Shown here: piece after piece, positions 39,310-51,408 of the stretch | Layout: each line of letters starts with the position of its first letter | How positions within the stretch are numbered: the stretch's first letter is position 1 | Source: Brassica napus | Lineage: Eukaryota > Streptophyta > Magnoliopsida > Brassicales > Brassicaceae | Assembly (NCBI RefSeq): GCF_020379485.1 | Contig: NC_063452.1 | Span: forward strand, 28,526,770 to 28,590,769 | Length of the DNA: 64,000 nt | Direction of reading: 5' to 3' | Made by a program: the position numbers and the translations under genes | Notes under the pieces: generated by a model | Databases searched by the model: none | Seen by the model: only the letters and a program-made list of their open reading frames with translations | What the model was told of the DNA's origin: nothing

Positions 39310-40527
39310 TATAAAGTGTTCTTTTTTTTTTTGTTTGGGAATGGTTTGGGGAGATGATGATCGAAGTGGACCACATTCTGGTCCCCCCCTCCTCGGTCCA
39401 GCGGATCGATTCCTCAGGAATTTCCTCCAATTCTTCTCCTTTTTCTTTTTCAAATGAAACGCATATTATGATATTCATATGACTTTTTCTTTATCAACGG
39501 TATTCATATGACTCTTAACATTAGAAGTGATTTGTACAAAACAAATAAACAACGGAAAAAAATAATAATATATATATATATATACACATAATATACCACT
39601 AAGTCTTAATAAACATATATATACCACTAGATAACTTCCCCTAATATCATCAAATGATAAAATTTTAAAACTGAATATTTATTTTTTATTGTAGGTTAGA
39701 ATTTAATTAACTTTTAGTATTTGCCTTTACAATTTTTTTACAAAATATAATTATATATGTTTGATGTAATTTTGTTTCGTCTTACTTTAAACTAAAATTC
39801 ATTTTTGTTCATCAATTGAGTTTAGTTTTAATTTGTTTACTTAAAAATAAATTTTAAATAGAAAAAAACTATTAGTTTAGTTTAAATTTACACTAATGTT
39901 TCTTTAAGAACTAACTAATGATTTTTAGTCAAACACAAAATTAACCTTGAAAACTTGCCAAAAATAACTTAAAACTTGATTTTAAATGCAAAATGTACCT
40001 CAAATTCAATCAAATGTAAAATTAATTTAAAAGGATAGTGAAATTACAACCTTCTCCTTATGAACAAACAAAAAACATGTAATCACTTTAACGATTATAA
40101 CTCTGTGAAGTCTTCTTAGGTAAGTAAAGTCTTCTACAAGTCTTCTCATGTATTTAATTTTAAAAGTAATTTATAAGGAAAAATAAATTGAAATCATGTA
40201 ATTATAAACATTTTTAGATTATGTAAATTTAGATATACTAAAATTAAATTATGTTCGATACAGATGAGTGAACATAGGTTGCAAGCCATGATTATCCTTG
40301 GTTAAGGGTTTGGTAACATATGTTGTAATATTGTTTGTATTTAAGGGTCAGATTTTAAAATCTTAATTTAAATTTTTTTTTTTTTGACATATATGTGTTT
40401 AGTTTTGTATATATTAAACATTTTATAAATTGATCTTATATTTAATGAAGTATTTGTTGCTATTTAGATAGTTATTTGATTTTATGGTTTACCAAACTTC
40501 CTGTGAAGTCTTCTACCATATGATGTA
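39310..40527. other. AT-rich spacer with similarity to the MULE right edge
   Basis: No gene. The segment at about 39,930-40,080 (CTTGCCAAAAATAACTT ... GAAATTACAACC) is an inverted, diverged match to 51,130-51,290. GTGAAGTCTTCT repeats at 40,105-40,160 and 40,500 echo the palindromic repeats of the MULE to the right. Confidence 0.4.
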
Positions 40528-41921
40528 CTAGGTGATAATCCGCGCCCCCTGCGCGGAATGAAAGACATAAAATAATGACATATTTATAATTTAAAATCAA
40601 TTATGTATTTGCAATTTTTTTTCTATGTGTAAGAACATGTTTCAAAATTTAAAGCATAGACATGACACAAAATATTAAATAATATTTTTTTATTGCTTTT
40701 ATTTTAGTAATTTGATGGCGGTAATTGTTTAAAAAATTGAGTTTGTTTTTTCGTTTACTTCATCATAGTTGATTTTACGTATACAAAACAGTAATATATT
40801 TTTACTTTCAATCTTATTCGGCCCATTTTATAGATTCTTAAAATCTATGTTAAGCCCTAAAACAATTCAAATGAGCTAAAACTAAAAACATAACCTTCTC
40901 TTTCAGATCATCATTTGAGAGAATCAAAATCATTCTTTGTCGGCAAAGCGAATAAAAAAAAGGAGAAATAGGGTTATGCAACCAAATTTTGCTCAATATA
41001 TTCTGACATTATGTATACAAATATGTATACAATTTGCCTGAATCTCTCTGGCTTCATCTTCTTTTTCTAATCTTCCTTTCCGAAAAAATAATCATGCTTT
41101 TCTTTTTAATACATTAAGGGCATGACTGGTTTCTCCGCTACCACCCACAAATGCATCTTTTGCGGTTGGTAGCGGTTGTTGGCGTTTTCAAACAATCATT
41201 CAAACCGCTTTAAACTGTTTTAAACCGCTCTAAACTTCTTAAATCCAAAAGCTGGTTACATTTAGCGTTTGCGGGCGGTTGCCGGAGGGTACAATTTTTT
41301 TTATTTTTTTAAAACAACACTATACAAAAATAAAAATTCTAAATTAAAATAAAAGAAATACTAAAATATATCTATTATATTTTAATTTATATTATAAAAT
41401 TTTGAAATAAACATATTTTCTATAATTTTTAAAAATATAAAAATGTAATTTTTATATTTATTATAATATTATGATGTTTAATATTTTTATAATTATATAA
41501 AATGTAAATATTATTAATTTATTATTTAACAATTGTTGTATTTGTTGGTTAACCAGTTATAAGTATCCTGCAAACGTACCAATTTCTAACCGCAGTACCT
41601 GTCATACAAATCTCTTAAAACCGCAGCCACCCGCATCCGCAAACTCTCGAAACCGCAAACGCAACTGTTGCGGTTACACCAGTCAAGCCATTAATGACCA
41701 AACATCAAAGGAAAGAATTAAATGGTTATTATTTTTCCATATTCAAATTTACTAATATATAATAAAGTATTGAGTGATTCATTTATTGTCACATTTTTAA
41801 TAAGTCTAGTAAAGTTAGTCTAGTTAAAAAAAGAGGGCTAGGGAGTGCTCTGAGCTTGACGCATAAACATTCTACTCAAATTTGTTATTTAATCAGTGTT
41901 CGATGATTAATATATAGGAGA
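40528..41921 (-). mobile_element. non-autonomous Helitron containing a hAT insertion
   Basis: On the minus strand the 5' end is A|TCTCCTATATATTAATCATC (T at 41921). The 3' end is the hairpin CCGCGCAGGGGGCGCGG, then ATTATCACCTAG|T, ending at 40528. Both Helitron rules hold. A hAT element (41,120-41,688) interrupts it; without that the Helitron is about 820 bp. Confidence 0.82.
41120..41688. mobile_element. hAT MITE nested in the Helitron
   Basis: Ends GCATGACTGGTTTCTCCGC and (inverted) GCTTGACTGGTGTAACCGC. Flanks CATTAAGG (41,112-41,119) and CATTAATG (41,689-41,696) match at 7 of 8. GCGGTT/AACCGC motifs fill both subterminal zones. Confidence 0.78.
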
Positions 41922-43059
41922 TTTGTTTTATTACTTGGGAAAGAAGTAATGATCGGCACATTGTATATCCATAATTTTAATATTTACATCATTTTGATGA
42001 ATTTAGGTTTAGTTTTGTGTGGTTTATCTATTTTTTAGGGCTAAGTCTGTTGAACAAACTGTTAAATAATAATATATAGCCTTCTGATAAATGCTAAATC
42101 TATTTATATATAAATTGTTTTACTAAATCTTTTGAGGGCTAGGTCTCAATTATTTGTAGAGTGATGCAAAGGAGTTGACCAATATATTTTTCACAAATAA
42201 ATACTCAAACTCGAGCTTTGCGGATGATATATTGAGACCTTCTCATTATGTGCAAATATACAAATATACACTACCACACGAATACGAATATACTATATAC
42301 TATTGATTTGAATTATTAATTTCACTCAAGGTTTAAGCGCACATTAAGCTAGGTTTATTTACTACATTAAAACTCGTAAAACAGCTAAAAGAAAGTTTTA
42401 TAAGGCTAGTTATTAAAACTCGTTAAACAGCTAAGGAAAGTTTTATAAGGCTAATTATTTTAGATTTTCGCATAAGGTTCTATACACTATAGTTTTTAGG
42501 TATCCATTATTTCCGTCCCTTTTTCTAGTAAAGTCGGTCGATTAAGAAAATGGCTTTTTGCAAGATTAACTCAAAACTCAAAGTCAAACTTAAAACTAAT
42601 TCAAGCTTTTTTTGGATTTTTATTTTGTCATATTCACCCCACAAGTTTATAATATTCACGAAAATGCCATCAATTTTTTTTTATTTTTTTTCTTCCGAAA
42701 ATGACATTTTTACTCCCTCACCCTCATCATCTTGAAGTAACTACAAGTTTGCAATTGTCATCAATACCCCAACCACCATGAACAACCAATTTGAAGCCCT
42801 TAATGCACCTAAAATCGATTTACACTCTCTCTTTCTTACTTGTTATGAACTAAAAACAACTTCTCTTTCACTTTGCCTCCATATTTCATCCAAAAAACTC
42901 AAGCTTTTGATTCAAAATTTTTTATGGTTGATAGAGCAATTCAAGCATACTATTCTTGGTGGGTTACTTTCGTTTGAGATTCTGGGTGGTTGGAGAAGAC
43001 TCTATGTGCTAAGGAAGTCATCTCAATAGTTTAAGGTACGAAATTGAAATTTTTTCCAG

Positions 43060-43920
43060 ATCTGTTTGTGTAGAAGACTTACCCGTAAGTAGTCTGGCTG
43101 TAGAAGACTTACGGGTAAGTCTTCTGGTCAAACGGACGACTTACTTTTAAGTCGTCATCTTTGTTTGTTAAAAAAAATCTAGAGAATATCCTAGACGACT
43201 TACTGATAAGTCGTCTAGGATAAATGAGTTAGTTTTGCATTTGACCGAATTGTGTCAGATATTTGACTTTTCCTGGACGACTTACCAGTAAGTCATCTCC
43301 GGGAAAACAAAAATTTCTATATTTTATTAAATCTGGACGACTTATCTGTAAGTCGTCTCAGGTTACTTTTACAATTGGAAAATAAAACTTAAATATTTAA
43401 CTTTTTCCAGACGACTTACGCGAAAGTCGTCAAGTAAGACGACTTACTTGAAAGTCATCCAGGATAAGAAAAGTCGTCCAGGATAAGCAAAGTCGTCCAA
43501 ATTTATTTCCTAGATTATGGTCAAACCTTGCTTATCTCGGACGACTTTCTCGTACGTCGTCTGCATGGACGACTTTCAAGTAAGTCGTCTGGGTAAAGTT
43601 AAATATTTAAGTTTTTTTTTCGAATTGCAAACTAACCTGAGAAGACATACAAATAAGTCGTCTAGCTTTAATAAAATATTAAAATTTTTATTTTCTCGGA
43701 GACGACTTACTTGTAAGTCGTCCAGAAAAAGTCAAATCTGACACAATTCGATCAAATGCAAAACCAGTAAGTTGTCTAGTTTTTTTTTTTTAACAAACAA
43801 AGCTGGACGACTTACTTGTAAGTCGTCCTATTTAAAATTCAATTGCAAAAATGACATGTTTGGACGACTTACTGGTAAGTCTTCCAAACGACTTACTGGT
43901 ATGTCGTCTGTGGCAATGTT
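43060..43920. repeat. palindromic GACGACTTA/TAAGTCGTC repeat array (5' side of MULE)
   Basis: At least fifteen copies of GACGACTTAC or GTAAGTCGTC, often paired as GACGACTTACTTGTAAGTCGTC-like palindromes (for example near 43,260, 43,705 and 43,810) separated by 30-60 bp of AT-rich spacer. No coding function. Confidence 0.88.
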
Positions 43921-44019
43921 TAGTAAACTTTCATTTTCTCTATGTTTTCTAATGTGTTTTATTTTGAATTTTTGTAGATGATGCGTTAGTTACATGCAGT
44001 GTATAGAGAATGGTTGTTG

Positions 44020-46281
44020 AAAGATTGACGTTGGGATTTTGTGGTTGATAATGTCAAAGGAGCGAGAATCATTTTTTTGGGGGGAAGGTTCGACACATGC
44101 TGAACTTCTTGCAATGGCTCAAGAAGATTATAACCTGGACATGAGCACATAATCTGTGGAGATAACCTACTCATTACCAGCAGAAATGATGCAGGCTTCA
44201 GAGACCCCTCCTATTCATGTTACAAGTGATAGACAAGTTCGAAACTTGCTCGAGATAACCAAAACGCATGGAGTAAGGCTTTGTGTATCAAGCCGTAGCA
44301 AGGTGGAAACGGTTTCAGAGTTCAGGGAAGAAGATGACGAAGCTGATGAAGCTGATGAATGTTTTGAAGATGATGATGATGATTTGGTTGAAGATGAAAA
44401 TCATGATGGGGAGGGGGACGATGGGGAGGAGGATGCTGGTATCTCTATTGTTGCTGAAGCGGACGAGAATGGTGAGAATTACAGTGTTTATGGAAATGTT
44501 GAAGATGAGGATGAGGAAGATGATGATATGTGTTTTGAAGATATCAAAAAGATTGAAGGAGGAAGATCGAATGGTAACAGTATATATGTCAACCAGAGTT
44601 TTGTTAGCAAGGATGCACTGCTTTCAGAGCTGCGGTGGACAGCAGTGAGGTTTAGGTTCTCCTTCAGAATATACAAGTCAACGAAAACTCTCCTTGTGAC
44701 AACATGTCCGGTTAGTGGTTGTCAATGGAAGGTCAGAGCGAGTGCGAAACATGGGACAAACACGTTTTGGGTAACAAAGTATATGGAAAAACATACATGC
44801 TCAGTGGGAGACCGACTCGCTCAGCGGAGACACTGTACTCCGAAGTATGTTGGTAGGCTTTTCATTGATCGTGTTGGAATCATTGATGGGTTGAATCAGC
44901 AGCATATCACTGATGCAATGAAGAACATGTTTGGCATGACGCTTGATTACACCACTTCATACAGAGCACTTTTATATGCACAAACATTGGTGAGAGGATC
45001 AGCAGAAGATGGGTATTCGCGTCTGCCATCATATCTCGAGCAAATCTCCTTAGCAAATCCCGATTCTATCACGGCTATGGAACTTGATTCTATCAATAGA
45101 TTTAAGTATCTATTTCTCTCTTTTGGAGCTTCTATCAAAGGTTTTAAGTATCAGAGAAGGGTCATTGTGGTGGATGGGACTCACCTAAATGGGAAGTATG
45201 GAGGTGTTATGTTAGTTGCAGCCGCACAAAATGGGATTTTTCAGATATTTCCATTGGCTTTTGGGATCGTAGATGCTGAAGACGAACCTTCTTGGGAATG
45301 GTTTTTCACAAAATTGGCTAGTTATGTATCTGATGAGCAGCCTCTGGTGATAGTCTCTGACCGGCACGCGGCCATTAAAAGTGCGTGTGATAAGGTGTTT
45401 CCTTGTGCAACCCGGAGAATATGTTATTATCACCTTCAAGATAACATTGTCAAAAAGTATAAAGGAAAACATCTCTTGTACTTGGTGAAATGTGCTGCTT
45501 ATGCTCATACGGTTTCAGATTTTGACCGGTACATGGCTGAGATACGGAGTGCAAACCCGGACCTTGCAACGTATTTGGAGAATGCCGACGTCAGCCTATG
45601 GTCAAGGGTTTATTGTCAGGGGGACAAGTACAACATAAAGACAAGCAACATCGCTGAATCTATTAATTCCGCTCTGAAGCGAGCTAGAGGATTTCCGGTT
45701 CAGTTCCTGTTGGAGTTCATAAGGGAGAAGCTAGGAAAGTGGTTTTGGAAAAGGAGAGAAGATGCTTTGAGTCTCCCAACTCAACATAGTCGAGGTGTTG
45801 AATACTTGCTTGTTGTTCGATCGGAGATAGCGGATACGATGACGGTACAACCAATTGATGGATGGCGATTCTTTGTGAAAGGTGGGAAAATGGATTGTGT
45901 GGTTGATTTGGAACATGGAAAGTGTGATTGTGGTGTCTATGCAGTGGAGAAAATACCTTGCTCTCATGCTATAGCTGCTGGAACATCTGATGGTTTGCAT
46001 ATCTCCACACTTGTATGTCCATTGTTCTCAAAGGATTTTTTGTTTGCAGGATACTCAGAGAATATATATCCTTGTGTTGGACAACAAGTTGAGGAACACA
46101 CATGCTTTCCTCCGGATGTAAAGCATGGTCCGGGAAGACAGAAGAAATCAAGATGGCAATCTTGGTTGGAGCTATCCAGGATGAGATGACGCAAACCCCG
46201 GAAGCAACACAGGGTTTATAGATGCTCAAAATGCAAGGAAACTGGCCATACAAAACCACAATGTAAGTCGTTCAGTGATTA
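44020..46281 (+). pseudogene. mudrA-like MULE transposase, long ORF flanked by premature stops
   Basis: Transposase of the Mutator/MULE DDE family. The longest frame runs 44,156-46,189. An acidic Asp/Glu-rich N-terminal stretch leads to a MuDR-type DNA-binding zinc segment (CPVSGCQWKVRA ... HTC). The MULE catalytic domain has VVDGTHLNGKYGG at about residue 337 and VIVSDRHAAI at about 400. A SWIM zinc finger, CDCGVYAVEKIPCSH, lies at about 590. The coding sequence should extend both ways: upstream the same frame reads LLAMAQEDYNLDMST, then TAA at 44,150-44,152; downstream, after TGA at 46,187-46,189, the same frame continues RKPRKQHRVY and a CX2CX4HX4C knuckle (CSKCKETGHTKPQC) to about 46,281. 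So two nonsense changes bracket an intact catalytic core. Confidence 0.9.
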
Positions 46282-46570
46282 GTCTTCCAGAAGACCTTCA
46301 ATTAAGTCGTCCAGAAGGTCGTCCAGTTAGTCGTCCAGGGTTTTTTCTTCCAGAAGACCTTCAAGTTAGTCGTCCAGTGATTAGTCTTCCAGAAGACCTT
46401 CAATTAAGTCGTTCAGAAGGTCGTCAAGTTAGTCGTCCAAGGTTTTTTCTTCCAGAAGACCTTCAAGTTAGTCGTCCAGTGTTTAGTCTTCCAGAAGACC
46501 TTCAATTAAGTCGTCCAGAAGACCTTCAATTAAGTCGTCCAGTTAGTCGTCCAGTGTTCAGTCTATGTAC
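46262..46570 (+). repeat. minisatellite of AGTCGTCCAG / AGAAGACCTTCAA units
   Basis: Direct repeats of TTAGTCGTCCAG, TCTTCCAGAAGACCTTCAA and TTAAGTCGTCCAG, with a higher-order period of about 104-110 bp, begin immediately after the zinc knuckle of the transposase. An open frame across the array (rich in LPEDLQLSRPE) is a repeat artefact. Confidence 0.85.
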
Positions 46571-47517
46571 TAAAAATTTGTGTTATGAACTTATCTGTGT
46601 CAACTTCTTTGTCAAATTGCACTACCAAACAAATTTGAGATGGTTTTGCCCTTTATATTATCCGAAATATATTTACAAAAGGTCACTGCTCAGAAGACTT
46701 TCCAGTTACAAAAGGTCACTACAAAAGGTCAAATACACACATCAGCCTAATCTATCATACAAAATAATCTAATGTGGCCTGTTTATCACCCGTCATACGC
46801 ACCCAGGTTGTCATCCATGTCCTTGTTTTCGAACTCATGCGCGTCAGGAAGCTCTTGAAATATATCCACCGCCATCTTATCCCTCATACTCTTCCCGTTG
46901 GCCTTAGCAAAGTCTTTTTTACTAAACTCTATCCCAAGAGCATGACATTCAATGTACTTTAGAGTGTACACGCCACAATTACCAGCTCGGGCCGGAGGTA
47001 TATTGGTCGGTCTCTCATATGTGAATGGCTCCAGGCTGTATTGGGCACGTTGTTCGTCTCAGGAAGCACACTCAACAAGCAGATAAGGGACCATGTAGAG
47101 AAAAGGCTCCACTACCACATCGAGTTCTTATGGGGAGATACTGGAACAAATGCTGTCAAAGACAACTATGTGCCTTTTAGGGATCGATATCCACATAGCA
47201 ATCCAATGAGTATCGGCGAAGTTCACTTGCGCATAGATATCATCAATATCCGTCCCCCAAACCTTGTTCGATTGGCAAAATGATGGTATAGTGCCTGCAT
47301 AATAATTCCACGCCCCACCAGGGAGTCTTCTTCCTAAACCGTTCTGATCGGGCTCCGAGTCCTTAAAATCCTTGAAGTTGAATCTCCATTGCTGAGCAAA
47401 GAGATGATCAAGGAAGCACATTCTCTCGCTCTTGAAATGTTGTGGGTTAGCGCCGTACCTCTTCCTCAGCACATTAATCCAAGCATCAATATGCTACATA
47501 TAAAATATAGTACAAGT

Positions 47518-47655
47518 CAGAAGATATCAGACGACTTACCAGACGACTTACAAGTAATTCGTACACGAATTAAGTCGTCTGATAAGTCATCTACGTAGAC
47601 GACTTATCAGTAAGTCATCTAAGTCTTAGCAGAAGACTTACACAGTCCTCTAGCC
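47518..47655. repeat. palindromic repeat cluster in a Ulp1 intron
   Basis: Copies of GACGACTTA(C) and TAAGTCGTC, for example AGACGACTTACCAGACGACTT at 47,527 and TAGACGACTTATCAGTAAGTC at 47,596, of the same family as the 43-kb array. Confidence 0.8.
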
Positions 47656-49004
47656 ACTCTAAGGAGGTTCGGAGGATTTGATACCACCAAGTTCTACTTT
47701 TACGTGGTTTTTTATCGAGAGCTGTTCTATAATGACTGTAAACACAAAATGTTGAAAAGCAATCAGTTTTTGTAGACTAAAGCAAGCTATTATGGGAAAA
47801 ACAAGCTATTATGGGAAAAGCAAACACTTACGGACAAGTTTTCAACCAATCAGCGAGCTCCTTCAACCTCTTCTTGTCAATTGGTGCAAAAGGATTATAG
47901 CCTGGATAAAGCTTTCTGTTTGAAATGATCACTGGCCGTGCTGTTTACCGTATAAGGAGATTACTGTGAGGCAGCAAATTTCCTTGTTCGATCACTCTTT
48001 GCACGGCAAAGTGCCAAAGAAGCATGCCTCTTTTCCTGATATCTAGCATCATTCTTCTGTAAATCCGAAACAGTGAGTTGATTTTTGTCCAATAGAACAA
48101 GGCTCGGTTCTGGAGCTTTATCTTTCGAGGAACTAGCATCTGCGGGCACAGCTGCGGGCATATCTGGACCTTTATCCTCCGCCAAGCCCTTCCTTCCCGC
48201 GTTCGTCCCATTAACACTTTCACTCTGCAATATACAAGATGAGTTTATACAATAATAATCAAAGATCCATTTCAAACAATAATAACCAATGAGTGTCTTC
48301 AAACATGAAACAAAATACATATATAAAATTCATACACTATAAACAAAGCACACATGTTCTAACATACAAGAAACAAAGCAAATGCAACTTTTCATTTCTT
48401 ATTCTTAAGACTTTGTCTAGTCAATCTCTTGTTGGGAGAGGATTCGTTACTAACCCCGGGTTCGAGCGTCGGTTTAGGTGGAGAGGTAGTGTTTTGAGAT
48501 GATGTCCCTTTCCGTTTTGTGGTGATACCAACCATCTTCTCCACAGCTTCTACCCTTTCCGACAGATATTTGATCTCCTTAAGGCACGTCCCAAAACCTT
48601 CCCTCATGGCATCAGCTATGTCCTTGAACATGGTTTTAATATCCTCTGTGGTCAACGCACCAACAGTCGTAGTCACCTCTTCACTAGCCTCTGCAGCTGC
48701 CTCTTCACTAGCCTCTGCAGCTGCCTCTTCACTAGCTTCTGCAGGTGCCTCCTTACGAGCTTTCTTCCGAGGTCTTGGACTGTCTTCCTTCACTACATTT
48801 TTCTTCGTTGGACTCACAACCGCCGGCTTTGTATTGACCCAAGTACCGGTGACTAATTATGTTCTCCACAAGCGTGTCCTCAACATCAAACTCCCATTTT
48901 GGAAACATTTCACCAATGTCCTTCTGAACAAAGTTGATCACCCTAGTCTGCAGTAAATAGAAGATATGAACTTAGATATTTTAGGGATTAAGAAAGATGG
49001 AAAG

Positions 49005-49290
49005 AAAAGACTTCACAGACGACTTATAATTAAGTCGTCTGGAAAGTCTTCCAGCTGGACGACTTATAATTAAGTCGTCTGGAAAGTCTTCTAGCTGGAA
49101 GACTTAGTAGAAGACTTATAATTAAGTAGTCAGGATAGTCTTCCCAGACGACTTAATTATAAGGCTTCTACTAAGTCATCCAGCTGGAAGACTTTCCAGA
49201 CGACTTAATTATAAGTCTTCTACTAAGTCGTCTAATTGGAAGACTTATAAGACGACTTAATTATAAGTTTTCTGCGAAGTCGTCCAAATT
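49005..49290. repeat. palindromic repeat cluster between Ulp1 exons
   Basis: Long inverted copies: GACGACTTATAATTAAGTCGTC-type palindromes and AAGTCTTCCAGCTGGAAGACTT palindromes in tandem. The first half and the second half are near reverse complements, so this stretch could form a long hairpin. Confidence 0.85.
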
Positions 49291-50184
49291 GAAGTAAATA
49301 CCTGACTGAGGATAGCCTCTTTAAACTGCCTGCGTCCTTTGCGACCTTTGCAAGCCAGTATCGGTGGAGACGGATTGTTTGGGAGAGGATTACCAAAAGT
49401 AGCACCCAATTCCGGAAGAGCTGTGTACACCCAGACCTGGAGAGCTTGCGCAAACCTATTAATAGTGTAACAACCCGAAATATCTCTGCCCTTTACAGAG
49501 TCCATCAGCACCTTAAACGCGACTCTCCCCCATGGATAATTCTCAAACCGTTCTAGCTCCATCACTAGCCTTGCCAGACTAACCCGTGTAGGGGTTGAAT
49601 ACTTTCTCCCTTCAATGTATCCAGTGAAGATGGCAAGGTACGCGAGCCGCTTGCGATCATCCCGAGACCACCCTTCGCATCTCTGAAGTGCTGCTATTAT
49701 CTCCTGAGTAGATGGCCCAACTTCGACATGAACTCCCAGCATCTCCCAAAAAGAAGTCAACTCCTTTGTAACAACAGAGTGAGGTCTCTCAAGGTCCTCG
49801 ATGTACTCGCAGTTTAGACCAGTGAGGTTTTCAAACTCTAACAGTGAAAACCTAACAGGTTCTGGACCAACGAGACTCCACAGCTCATACTTCTTCTTTA
49901 TGTCCAGCTGGAAACCGAGCATGCAGTGAACCAGCCTTGAAGCCCAATCAAATCCCAGCTCTTGGAACTTGAAGAAAACTCCCAACTTCGACTCCTTCAG
50001 CTCTTCATATTCGTCATCATGAAGAGCTTTCTTTAAAGCAGCATGCAACGTCCAACAAGTATGATACGAAATGCTATACACTGTGGGGGGCTCTTCCCCT
50101 AATGTATATATCCTACGGGGGAGTTCTGGCATCTCCATTTTTTTTGCCTGCAAAACAATCAAAGACAACCATCTCAAACAATCA

Positions 50185-50310
50185 AAGACTTATAATTAAG
50201 TCGTCTGGCAAGTTTTCCAGCTGAAAGACTTATAATTAAGTCGTCTGGAAAGTCTTCCAGCTGGAAGACTTTCCAGACGACTTAATTATAAGTCTTCCAA
50301 GACTTCCAGT
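50185..50310. repeat. palindromic repeat cluster upstream of the Ulp1-like gene
   Basis: GACTTATAATTAAGTCGTC and GTCTTCCAGCTGGAAGAC palindromes again. A shorter pair (GACGACTTGCTAGTAAGTCGTC, GGCGACTTACTAGTAAGTCG) is at 50,678-50,740. Confidence 0.82.
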
Positions 50311-51290
50311 TTTATGTTCATCTTTTCCTCAATCAATCACTCGACAATAAAAGATATAACTTACCGGCGGCGGAGTTCAACGAGACGCCTCTGAGAGAAT
50401 GCGCGCTAGGGTTTCCTCTCGGATCTTAAATAGAGGAAGCGGCTGTGAGAACGGTGGTGAGAACGACGGTGATAACGGCGGAGAGATAACCGGCTGTGAG
50501 AACGATGAGAACGATGAATTAGAGAGAATCGACGGAAATCGCCTTTCAGAGAAACGGCTTTAGGGTTTTCTGATTTTCGATAAACAGTGAGAAAAAAAAA
50601 CAACTTATATATGGCCGGTAAATAATCTGGTTAGGTTTAAAAGTACATTGTAAAATTAAAGGTTTGGTCCGGTTTGGACGACTTGCTAGTAAGTCGTCTG
50701 TTGAATACTGTACATCAGGCGACTTACTAGTAAGTCGTCACAGACCCTAAATTTAACCCCTAAACTAAATTGAATAAATTAACTAATTAACCACGTTATA
50801 AACCCGTAGTTATACTTAAATAGTGTTTACTATACACAGAAATAAACACACTTAGGTAAATTTTAAAGTTTTCAAAAAAACATTTATGCATTCCAAAATC
50901 TAACCTAAGAACACATACAATACTACAACATATGTTGGCAAAACCTAAACCAAAGAATATCATGACTCACTACTTTCACTCATCTATGTTGAAAACAATT
51001 AACTTTTGTTATATCTTAATTTATATCTCCTAAAACATATGTTAATTACATTATTTCAAATTTTCAGTTATCAAAATATTTTTTACAAAATTTTTAAATT
51101 ATTTCTAAGTAGAACTAGTCCAGACGACTTACGGGGGTTAGAAACGTAAAACAATTTCGGTTTTTTTGTTTGTTCACAAGGGGTTGGTTGTAATTTCAAT
51201 AGCCTTTTATGTTACTTTTGCATTTGATTCAAGTTTGAGTTTACTTTTGTGTTTGAAATCAAGTTGTGAGTCATATTTGGCAATTTTCCT

Positions 51291-51386
51291 TTAAAAAAAA
51301 CGTTGAGAAACACTGTGAGCTTGACACGTCAGCATGTTCCTCAACGTTTTTATTTAACCAATGTTCCATGATTAATATATAGGAGA
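51291..51386 (-). mobile_element. Helitron 5' end fragment
   Basis: On the minus strand A|TCTCCTATATATTAATCATG starts at 51386 and runs into GCTGACGTGTCAAGCTCACAG. This is the same family as the 5' end at 41,921 (which has TCAAGCTCAGAGCACT). Only about 100 bp remains before the MULE edge. The 3' partner was not identified, although 40,528 is a possible one if the MULE sits inside a single older Helitron. Confidence 0.6.
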
Positions 51387-51408
51387 TTAGAATGGAAAGT
51401 GTGGCAAC

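Larger units (their letters stand above)
46786..50138 (-). pseudogene. DUF1985 / Ulp1-like cysteine protease (C48) gene of the MULE, broken
   Basis: Kaonashi-type ULP-like gene, relative of SUMO-specific proteases. From the minus-strand start (M-E-M-P-E-L-P-R-R at about 50,138), the DUF1985 domain fills about 49,257-50,138 (VFFKFQELGFDWASRLVHCM, FENLTGLNCEYIEDLERPHS). A variable middle follows (48,392-48,941 and 47,945-48,230) with AEASEEAA repeats and basic segments. The C48 domain lies at 46,786-47,472: DTHWIAMWI (His), HIVVFDSI (Asp) and GNCGVYTLKYIE (Cys), so the triad is present. It is disrupted by an in-frame TAA at about 47,128-47,130, a TGA near 47,060, and a probable frameshift near 48,850. 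Introns contain the palindromic repeats. Confidence 0.85.
42540..51290. mobile_element. Kaonashi-type MULE with transposase and Ulp1-like protease genes
   Basis: A mudrA-family transposase on the plus strand (44.1-46.3 kb) and a DUF1985/Ulp1-like cysteine protease gene on the minus strand (46.8-50.2 kb) lie tail to tail. This is the arrangement of Arabidopsis Kaonashi MULEs, which lack long terminal inverted repeats. Non-coding segments are filled with palindromic GACGACTTA...TAAGTCGTC units. Outer limits are uncertain: AAAATGCCAT-like sequence near 42,660 and TTTGGCAATTTTCC at 51,276 are candidate edges. I could not find a 9-bp target duplication. Confidence 0.6.

Noticed and set aside
46275..46772. 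165-codon frame with LPEDLQLSRPE repeats
   Set aside because: It is a translation of the minisatellite after the MULE transposase. It is tempting as a repeat protein, but it runs into AT-rich sequence and has no start context.
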